DNA of 5,133 nucleotides from Betaproteobacteria bacterium (GTDB lineage: Bacteria > Pseudomonadota > Gammaproteobacteria > Burkholderiales > Burkholderiaceae_D), in the NCBI GenBank assembly GCA_015655165.1, contig JAATFN010000295.1:1-5133 (forward strand), given 5' to 3'. This document shows positions 1 through 5,133 of the stretch, piece after piece. Under the pieces are notes generated by a model, which was given only the letters and a program-made list of their open reading frames with translations, made no database searches and was not told the DNA's origin. Position numbers and translations under genes: made by a program. How positions within the stretch are numbered: the stretch's first letter is position 1; the number at the start of each line of letters is the position of its first letter.

Positions 1-1254
1 CTTGACGGCAATAATTGGCGTTTGGCTGACTACGTCAAACGTGGTGGCTATGAATCGTTAAAGCGCATTCTCACTGAAAACATTACACCCGAACAAGTCA
101 TTGCCGACTTGAAAGCATCCGGCTTACGTGGTCGTGGCGGTGCAGGTTTCCCCACAGGCCTGAAGTGGAGCTTCATGCCGCGTCAGTTCCCCGGCCAAAA
201 ATATTTGGTGTGCAACTCCGATGAAGGAGAACCAGGGACATTCAAAGATCGCGATATTATCCGTTACAACCCGCATGCTTTGATTGAAGGAATGATCATT
301 GGCGGTTATGCGATGGGTATTACCGTGGGTTACAACTACATCCACGGTGAAATCTGGCAAGCGTACGAGCGCTTTGAAGAAGCGTTGGATGAAGCGCGCG
401 CTGCCGGTTTTTTAGGTGACAACATTTTAGGTTCCGGTACCAACTTCCAGTTGCATGCGCACCATGGTTATGGTGCGTATATTTGCGGCGAGGAAACTGC
501 GTTGCTGGAGTCGTTGGAAGGCAAAAAAGGTCAGCCGCGCTTCAAACCGCCGTTTCCGGCAAGTTTTGGTTTGTACGGTAAACCGACAACGATTAATAAT
601 ACCGAGACGTTTTCTGCTGTGCCGTTTATTTTCAAGGTTGGCCCGCAGGCGTATGCCGAGATGGGCAGACCGAATAATGGCGGCACCAAGATCTTCTCGA
701 TTTCCGGCGACGTCGAGCGTCCGGGCAACTATGAAATTCCGTTGGGCACACCGTTTGCCAAATTGCTGGAGTTGGCCGGCGGCATGCGTGGCGGTAAAAA
801 AATCAAGGCAGTCATCCCGGGTGGATCTTCCGCACCGGTTATTCGTGGTGACGTGATGATGCAAACAGACTTGGACTACGATTCGATCGCTAAAGCGGGT
901 TCGATGCTGGGTTCGGGTGCTGTGATCGTGATGGACGACACGCGTTGCATGGTGCGTTCGCTCTTGCGTTTATCCTACTTCTACCATGAAGAGTCTTGCG
1001 GCCAATGTACACCTTGCCGTGAAGGTACGGGCTGGATGTACCGGATGGTCAAGCGTATTGAAGAAGGTCAGGGTCGTGCTGAAGATCTGGATGTATTGAA
1101 TTCGATTGCCGACAATATTCAGGGGCGTACGATTTGTGCGTTGGGAGATGCTGCAGCGATGCCGGTGCGTGCGTTCATCAAGAACTTCCGCGAAGAATTC
1201 GAGTATCACATTGAGCATAAACATTGCCTGGTACCATCTTATATCTACATTTAA
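1..1254 (+). CDS. nuoF: NADH-quinone oxidoreductase subunit F (NADH/FMN-binding), 5'-truncated by window edge
   Basis: This is the NADH-oxidising subunit of complex I, in the peripheral arm on the cytoplasmic side. It binds NADH and FMN and passes electrons to [4Fe-4S] cluster N3. The frame is open from base 1 ([16 protein letters not shown]...), so the gene begins upstream; the TTG at 22 lies inside it and is not the start. The window holds 417 residues. Betaproteobacterial NuoF is about 430, so roughly 10-20 N-terminal residues are missing. Counting from base 1, the glycine-rich FMN/NADH loop [10 protein letters not shown] is at 44-53, the acidic nucleotide loop [13 protein letters not shown] at 72-84, and the 51-kDa family signature ending [12 protein letters not shown] at 160-171. 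The N3 ligands are Cys333, Cys336 and Cys339 in [12 protein letters not shown], plus Cys379 in [12 protein letters not shown]-like and C-terminal helical regions follow in the usual order. nuoG lies 79 bases downstream. Identification is secure; no expected ligand is missing. Confidence 0.98.
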   Translation, partial: LDGNNWRLADYVKRGGYESLKRILTENITPEQVIADLKASGLRGRGGAGFPTGLKWSFMPRQFPGQKYLVCNSDEGEPGTFKDRDIIRYNPHALIEGMIIGGYAMGITVGYNYIHGEIWQAYERFEEALDEARAAGFLGDNILGSGTNFQLHAHHGYGAYICGEETALLESLEGKKGQPRFKPPFPASFGLYGKPTTINNTETFSAVPFIFKVGPQAYAEMGRPNNGGTKIFSISGDVERPGNYEIPLGTPFAKLLELAGGMRGGKKIKAVIPGGSSAPVIRGDVMMQTDLDYDSIAKAGSMLGSGAVIVMDDTRCMVRSLLRLSYFYHEESCGQCTPCREGTGWMYRMVKRIEEGQGRAEDLDVLNSIADNIQGRTICALGDAAAMPVRAFIKNFREEFEYHIEHKHCLVPSYIYI

Positions 1255-1333
1255 GCAGTGCGCGAATTGGCCCGGTGCAGCAATGACCGGTTCATTAAGA
1301 TAAAAGAATACTTAGCTAGCTTGGGCAAAAGCC
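1255..1333 (+). other. nuoF-nuoG intergenic spacer with two overlapping small hairpins
   Basis: This 79-base noncoding gap is the longest in the window and looks AT-richer than the flanking genes in its second half (1291-1314). It contains two inverted repeats that share bases. CCGGT (1272-1276) pairs with ACCGG (1286-1290) across a 9-base loop, and AATGA (1282-1286) pairs with TCATT (1292-1296) across a 5-base loop. Only one can form at a time. Neither is followed by a U-run, so neither looks like an intrinsic terminator. There is no purine-rich Shine-Dalgarno sequence directly before the nuoG ATG; the nearest candidate is the weak TTGGGC at 1321-1326. The hairpins are seen in the sequence. 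A role in mRNA processing or translation control would be inference, and stems this short arise by chance. Confidence 0.4.
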
Positions 1334-3655
1334 ATGGTTGAAATTGAAATAGACGGCAAGAAAGTTGAAGTGCAAGAGGGCAGCATGGTAATGGATGCTG
1401 CCAACGAACTCGGCACATATATTCCTCATTTCTGCTATCACAAAAAACTCTCTATTGCGGCAAACTGCCGTATGTGTCTGGTCGACGTCGAAAAAGCGCC
1501 GAAGCCTTTACCTGCATGCGCCACACCGGTGTCTGCCGGAATGATCGTGCGTACGAAAAGCGATAAAGCGGTCAAGGCACAAAAAGGCGTGATGGAATTC
1601 CTGCTGATCAACCATCCGCTGGATTGCCCGATTTGCGACCAGGGTGGCGAGTGCCAGTTGCAAGACTTGGCAGTCGGTTACGGTGGAGACGCATCGCGCT
1701 ACAAGGAAGAAAAACGGGTTGTGGAGCCCAAAGATGTCGGCCCGTTGATTTCCATGAAGGAAATGAACCGTTGTATCCACTGTACACGTTGTGTACGTTT
1801 CGGCCAGGAAGTCGCTGGCGTCATGGAGCTCGGTATGTTGGGCCGTGGTGAGCACTCGGAAATCACGACATTTGTGGGCAATACAGTCAACTCCGAATTG
1901 TCCGGCAACATGATCGATTTGTGTCCTGTCGGTGCATTGACATCAAAGCCGTTCCGTTATGAAGCACGTACATGGGAATTGTCCCGTCGTAAATCTGTCA
2001 GCCCGCACGACAGTGTTGGTGCCAACTTGGTTGTTCAGGTAAAGGGCGGCAAAGTCATGCGTGTGTTGCCACTGGAAAACGAAGCGGTCAACGAATGCTG
2101 GATTTCCGACAAAGAGCGTTTTGCGTATGAAGCGTTAGGTAGTGATGACCGACTGACCCGTCCGATGTTGAAACAAGGCGGCCAATGGAAAGAAGTCGAA
2201 TGGCAAGTCGCGCTGGAATATGTCGCACACGGCTTGCGTAATATCCGTCACGAACATGGTGCGAACGCGATTGCCGCATTGGGTACACCGTACTCAACAC
2301 TGGAAGAATTGTCCTTGCTGCAAAAAGTGGTGCGTGGCATTGGTTCGGAAAACATCGATTTCCGTACACGTCAGTCGGACTTTGCATTGGACGGTAAAGT
2401 CACTCCTTGGCTGGGCATGTCGATTGTCGACTTTGCCCGTCTCGATCGCGTGTTGGTGGTCGGTTCTTTCTTGCGTAAAGACCATCCGTTATTGGCAGCA
2501 CGTCTGCGCCAGTCTGTCAAAGCCGGTGCACAAGTGTCTGTCGTGCATGCAACCGACGACAATTTGCTGATGGCATTGACCGGCAAGATCATTGCAGCAC
2601 CATCGGCATGGCTGGCGTCATTGCATCAGATCATCGCTGCTGTTGCACAAAGTAAAGGTATTGCTTTGCCAGCGGGTGTGGCAAGTGATGTCACCGATGC
2701 TGCCAAGAAAACAGCAGACAGTTTACTGGCAGGTACTGCCAAGGGTGTGTTCCTCGGTAACGCAGCAGCGCAGCATCCGCATGCATCCCAATTGCATGCC
2801 GCAGCGCAATGGATTGCCGAGCAAACGGGTGCGACACTGGGTTATCTGACAGAAGCCGGTAATACAGTTGGCGGTTATCTGGCCCAAGCGACGCCAGGCG
2901 CGGATGGTGCCAATGCGAACACGATGTTTAAATCGGCTAAAAAAGCATACCTGTTATTGAATGCCGAACCTGAATTGGACAGCTTTGATCCGCAAGCAGC
3001 ACGTGCGGCGTTGCATGGTGCCGAAATGGTGGTGGTGATGTCGGCTTACAAGCATGGCGCTGACTATGCCGATGTCTTGTTGCCGATTGCACCATTTACC
3101 GAGACAGCCGGTACATTTGTGAACGCCGAAGGCCGTGCACAAAGCTTTAACGGCTCGGTCAAACCATTGGGCGAGGCACGCCCGGCTTGGAAAGTACTGC
3201 GTGTTCTGGGTAATTTATTGGGCCTGGCGAATTTCGATTACGACACATCGGAAGCAATCCGTGACGAAGTCACCGATGCGCAGACTGATTTGTCAGCACG
3301 TTTGAATAATACTGCATCGTTGGCATTGGTTGCAGCACAACCTGCCAATGCAGCATTAGAGCGCATTGCCGATGTACCGATCTACTTTGCTGATGCATTG
3401 GCGCGCCGTTCACCACCTTTGTTGCAAACGTTGGATGGGCAGGCACCGAAAGCATGGTTGTCGTCCAGCTTATCCGAAAAACTGGGCATCGTCGCTGGCG
3501 ACACGGTTGCGGTCAAACAAGGTGCGGGTCGTGCGATATTGGTTGCCGGTATTGATCAGGCATTGCCCGACAATGTGGTGCGTGTTGCGGCTTCTCATGC
3601 AACGACAGCAGCGCTGGGTGGCATGTTCGGCGCAATTGTTGTGGAGAAAGCATAA
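1334..3655 (+). CDS. nuoG: NADH-quinone oxidoreductase subunit G (Fe-S electron wire, 75-kDa subunit)
   Basis: This peripheral-arm subunit relays electrons from NuoF toward NuoI. It has 773 residues, close to betaproteobacterial homologues and much shorter than the E. coli protein (about 900). The N-terminal plant-type ferredoxin domain (1-78) holds [2Fe-2S] N1b ligands Cys34, Cys45, Cys48 and Cys62. The next segment holds N5 with its unusual histidine ligand: His94, Cys98, Cys101 and Cys107 ([14 protein letters not shown]). N4 ligands are Cys147, Cys150, Cys153 and Cys197 (CIHCTRC ... CPVGAL). From about 216 onward is a molybdopterin-oxidoreductase-like domain that in this family binds no molybdenum cofactor; [10 protein letters not shown] at 575-584 is a recognisable remnant of that fold. 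The four cysteines that bind extra cluster N7 in E. coli and Thermus are absent (221-231 reads [11 protein letters not shown]). The ATG at 1334 is the only plausible start: an in-frame stop lies at 1313-1315 with no start codon between, and [13 protein letters not shown] matches family N-termini. Its stop overlaps the nuoH start by one base. Confidence 0.98.
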   Translation: MVEIEIDGKKVEVQEGSMVMDAANELGTYIPHFCYHKKLSIAANCRMCLVDVEKAPKPLPACATPVSAGMIVRTKSDKAVKAQKGVMEFLLINHPLDCPICDQGGECQLQDLAVGYGGDASRYKEEKRVVEPKDVGPLISMKEMNRCIHCTRCVRFGQEVAGVMELGMLGRGEHSEITTFVGNTVNSELSGNMIDLCPVGALTSKPFRYEARTWELSRRKSVSPHDSVGANLVVQVKGGKVMRVLPLENEAVNECWISDKERFAYEALGSDDRLTRPMLKQGGQWKEVEWQVALEYVAHGLRNIRHEHGANAIAALGTPYSTLEELSLLQKVVRGIGSENIDFRTRQSDFALDGKVTPWLGMSIVDFARLDRVLVVGSFLRKDHPLLAARLRQSVKAGAQVSVVHATDDNLLMALTGKIIAAPSAWLASLHQIIAAVAQSKGIALPAGVASDVTDAAKKTADSLLAGTAKGVFLGNAAAQHPHASQLHAAAQWIAEQTGATLGYLTEAGNTVGGYLAQATPGADGANANTMFKSAKKAYLLLNAEPELDSFDPQAARAALHGAEMVVVMSAYKHGADYADVLLPIAPFTETAGTFVNAEGRAQSFNGSVKPLGEARPAWKVLRVLGNLLGLANFDYDTSEAIRDEVTDAQTDLSARLNNTASLALVAAQPANAALERIADVPIYFADALARRSPPLLQTLDGQAPKAWLSSSLSEKLGIVAGDTVAVKQGAGRAILVAGIDQALPDNVVRVAASHATTAALGGMFGAIVVEKA
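3643..3646 (+). promoter_or_regulatory. Ribosome binding site for nuoH, inside the nuoG 3' end
   Basis: GGAG lies within the last codons of nuoG, 8 bases before the nuoH ATG, which is good Shine-Dalgarno spacing. The junction reads TAATG, so the nuoG stop (3653-3655) and the nuoH start (3655-3657) share one base. This geometry fits terminating ribosomes re-initiating on nuoH, though the coupling itself is inferred. Confidence 0.75.
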
Positions 3656-4734
3656 TGGATCAGGTAATTGCAAACATTAATGCAGTAGGGCCTACATACT
3701 TGGGTGCTTCATGGCCTTATGTCTGGACGTTTGTCTGGACGCTGGTCAAGATTTTAGTGGTGATGATTCCATTGTTGATGGCAGTGGCCTATCTGACATT
3801 GTGGGAACGTAAATTGATCGGCTGGATGCACATCCGCTTGGGACCGAATCGTACCGGGCCTGCGGGTATGCTGCAGCCGATTGCCGACGCGTTAAAGCTG
3901 ATTCTAAAAGAGATTGCGGTACCAACCCGTGCCAACAAGATCTTGTTCTTCCTGGGACCGATCATGACCATTATGCCGGCACTGGTGTCATGGGTTGTGA
4001 TTCCGTTTGGTCCTGAAGTCGCGTTGGCCAATATCAATGCCGGCTTGCTGTTTGTCATGGCGATTGCTTCCCTGGAAGTCTATGGCGTGATCATTTCCGG
4101 TTGGGCATCAAACTCCAAATATCCGTTTTTGGCGGCAATGCGTGCTTCGGCCCAGATGATTTCCTATGAAATTGCCATGGGTGTGTGTCTGGTTGTCGTG
4201 CTCATGGTGTCGGGCAGTTTGAATATGACCGACATCGTGTTGGGACAAACCAGGGGTTACTTTGCCGATCTGGGTATCGGGTTCCTGTCCTGGAACTGGT
4301 TACCGCTGTTGCCTGTTTTTGTGATCTATCTGATTTCCGGTGTTGCCGAAACCAACCGCCATCCGTTTGACGTGGTCGAAGGCGAGTCAGAGATCGTCGG
4401 TGGTCATATGGTCGAGTATTCAGGTATGGCATTTGCCCAGTTCTTCCTGGCTGAATACATGAACATGCTGTTGATTTCGATGCTGACGGTATTGATGTTC
4501 CTGGGCGGCTGGGGAGCCCCGATTGATGCATTGAGCTTCATTCCAGGCTGGATCTGGTTAGGGTTGAAGACATTTTTTGTCGTATCTCTGTTCATCTGGG
4601 GACGTGCTTCATTCCCGCGTTATCGCTATGACCAGATTATGCGTTTGGGTTGGAAAGTATTCATTCCGTTATCGCTGGTGTATTTGGTGATTGTTGCAGC
4701 GTGGATGCAAACACCATGGAATATTTGGATGTAA
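3655..4734 (+). CDS. nuoH: NADH-quinone oxidoreductase subunit H (membrane subunit at the quinone site, ND1 homologue)
   Basis: This inner-membrane subunit sits where the peripheral and membrane arms meet. It forms much of the quinone tunnel and the first part of the proton path. It has 359 residues. Hydrophobic segments are visible at roughly 21-47, 94-118, 124-148, 168-190, 215-231, 262-284, 297-318 and 333-352, as expected for the ND1 fold. The two family signatures are intact: [16 protein letters not shown] at 71-86 and [14 protein letters not shown] at 237-250. The charged loop with Arg163 and Glu172 ([10 protein letters not shown]) and the AETNR motif before the second signature (Glu232, Arg235) are also kept; these acidic and basic residues line the quinone cavity in the family. 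The ATG at 3655 has a good upstream GGAG and overlaps the nuoG stop. One oddity is the repeated VWTF/VWTL at 23-30, encoded by a 12-base near-repeat. nuoI follows after 15 bases. Confidence 0.98.
   Translation: MDQVIANINAVGPTYLGASWPYVWTFVWTLVKILVVMIPLLMAVAYLTLWERKLIGWMHIRLGPNRTGPAGMLQPIADALKLILKEIAVPTRANKILFFLGPIMTIMPALVSWVVIPFGPEVALANINAGLLFVMAIASLEVYGVIISGWASNSKYPFLAAMRASAQMISYEIAMGVCLVVVLMVSGSLNMTDIVLGQTRGYFADLGIGFLSWNWLPLLPVFVIYLISGVAETNRHPFDVVEGESEIVGGHMVEYSGMAFAQFFLAEYMNMLLISMLTVLMFLGGWGAPIDALSFIPGWIWLGLKTFFVVSLFIWGRASFPRYRYDQIMRLGWKVFIPLSLVYLVIVAAWMQTPWNIWM
3721..3744 (+). repeat. 12-base in-frame tandem near-repeat in nuoH
   Basis: Two adjacent 12-base units, GTCTGGACGTTT (3721-3732) and GTCTGGACGCTG (3733-3744), differ at two positions. 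They encode VWTF and VWTL, residues 23-26 and 27-30, at the N-terminal end of the first membrane helix. The repeat is plain in the sequence. Whether it arose by slippage duplication, adding four residues, is an inference that needs close homologues. Confidence 0.7.
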
Positions 4735-4738
4735 GGAG
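4733..4738 (+). promoter_or_regulatory. Ribosome binding site for nuoI, overlapping the nuoH stop codon
   Basis: AAGGAG, a full Shine-Dalgarno match, begins inside the nuoH TAA stop (4732-4734) and ends 11 bases before the nuoI ATG, which is slightly long spacing. A second purine run, GAGGA at 4743-4747, lies only 2 bases from the ATG and is too close to be the better site. The overlap with the stop codon suggests nuoH termination and nuoI initiation are linked. Confidence 0.7.
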
Positions 4739-4749
4739 CGGCGAGGAAA

Positions 4750-5133
4750 ATGGAAGCGATTAAGGATTTTTTTGGTAGTTTGATGCTTCGGGAACTGTTC
4801 AAGGGCATGGCCCTGACAGGCAGGTACTTGTTCGCACGCAAGATTACCGTGCAGTTCCCTGAAGAAAAAACACCACAGTCACCACGTTTTCGTGGTCTGC
4901 ATGCGTTGCGTCGCTACCCGAACGGGGAAGAGCGTTGCATTGCATGCAAACTTTGCGAAGCGGTGTGTCCTGCCATGGCGATTTCGATCGAGTCGGAGCA
5001 ACGTGAAGATGGTTCACGTCGCACGACACGTTACGACATTGATTTGACCAAGTGTATCTTTTGCGGATTTTGCGAAGAGTCTTGCCCGGTCGATTCGATT
5101 GTCGAGACACATGTGCTCGAATACCATGGTGAA
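4750..5133 (+). CDS. nuoI: NADH-quinone oxidoreductase subunit I (2x[4Fe-4S] ferredoxin-like), 3'-truncated by window edge
   Basis: This is the 8Fe-8S subunit of complex I, which carries clusters N6a and N6b and hands electrons to N2 in NuoB. It lies against NuoH at the membrane surface. The first 128 residues are present and the frame runs open off the window end. The betaproteobacterial protein is about 162 residues, so some 35 C-terminal residues lie beyond. The N-terminal helix (about 4-28, [20 protein letters not shown]) is amphipathic and in the family anchors the subunit to the membrane. The two ferredoxin motifs are complete: Cys63, Cys66, Cys69 and Cys73-Pro ([12 protein letters not shown]), and Cys102, Cys105, Cys108 and Cys112-Pro ([12 protein letters not shown]). 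In each motif the fourth cysteine typically ligates the other cluster. The ATG at 4750 is supported by the upstream purine-rich sites and a family-typical N-terminus. It is separated from nuoH by 15 bases. Confidence 0.97.
   Translation, partial: MEAIKDFFGSLMLRELFKGMALTGRYLFARKITVQFPEEKTPQSPRFRGLHALRRYPNGEERCIACKLCEAVCPAMAISIESEQREDGSRRTTRYDIDLTKCIFCGFCEESCPVDSIVETHVLEYHGE

Noticed and set aside
22..24. TTG as a possible nuoF start codon
   Set aside because: The frame is open to base 1 and the upstream residues (LDGNNWR) match the NuoF family, so this TTG encodes an internal leucine.
427..864. 145-codon open frame on the minus strand within nuoF
   Set aside because: It lies wholly antisense to a conserved coding region and its translation resembles no family I recognise; it is a shadow of nuoF codon use.
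1267..1311. Possible sigma-70 promoter in the nuoF-nuoG spacer (TTGGCC with TAAGAT, or ATGACC with GAATAC)
   Set aside because: The first pair is about 23 bases apart, which is too far. The second has a poor -10 match. Neither is strong enough to call.
2759..2811. Repeated GCATGC/GCAGCGCA-type words in nuoG
   Set aside because: They lie in an Ala/His-rich variable part of the molybdopterin-like domain with no regular period; codon bias explains them.
4940..4949. 10-base perfect palindrome TTGCATGCAA in nuoI
   Set aside because: It falls on codons for the conserved CIACK cluster motif, so coding constraint and chance explain it without a binding site.
4844..5110. 88-codon open frame on the minus strand at the window end
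   Set aside because: It is antisense to nuoI, whose + strand frame has both complete ferredoxin motifs.

Overview
The window is a continuous piece of a proteobacterial nuo operon, which encodes respiratory complex I (proton-pumping NADH:quinone oxidoreductase). All genes are on the + strand in the canonical order nuoF (5' end cut off) - nuoG (complete) - nuoH (complete) - nuoI (3' end cut off). Nearly every base is coding. The only noncoding stretches are a 79-base spacer between nuoF and nuoG and a 15-base spacer between nuoH and nuoI. I see no RNA gene, mobile element, CRISPR array or foreign-looking insertion.

Organism: the protein sequences look betaproteobacterial, most like Burkholderiales. 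Examples are the NuoF stretch around [18 protein letters not shown], the short NuoG (773 residues) that lacks the N7 cluster cysteines, and NuoH with [15 protein letters not shown]. Base composition is moderate and there are many TTG/GCA-type codons, unlike very GC-rich Burkholderia. That would fit a moderate-GC lineage such as Oxalobacteraceae, but this is an inference from memory of the families and not a database result.

How the parts work together: NuoF oxidises NADH at FMN and passes electrons through Fe-S cluster N3. NuoG carries N1b, N4 and N5 and continues the chain. NuoI carries N6a and N6b and delivers electrons toward N2 in NuoB, which is outside the window. NuoH is the membrane subunit that forms much of the quinone chamber and links quinone reduction to proton translocation. 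The window therefore covers the NADH-input arm, the middle of the electron wire and the membrane anchor at the quinone site.

This is conserved core-metabolism DNA, and I found no undescribed system. The points worth a second look are modest: a 12-base in-frame near-duplication at the start of the first NuoH helix, an unusually long nuoF-nuoG spacer with two mutually exclusive small hairpins and no clear ribosome binding site, and translational-coupling geometry at nuoG/nuoH and nuoH/nuoI.
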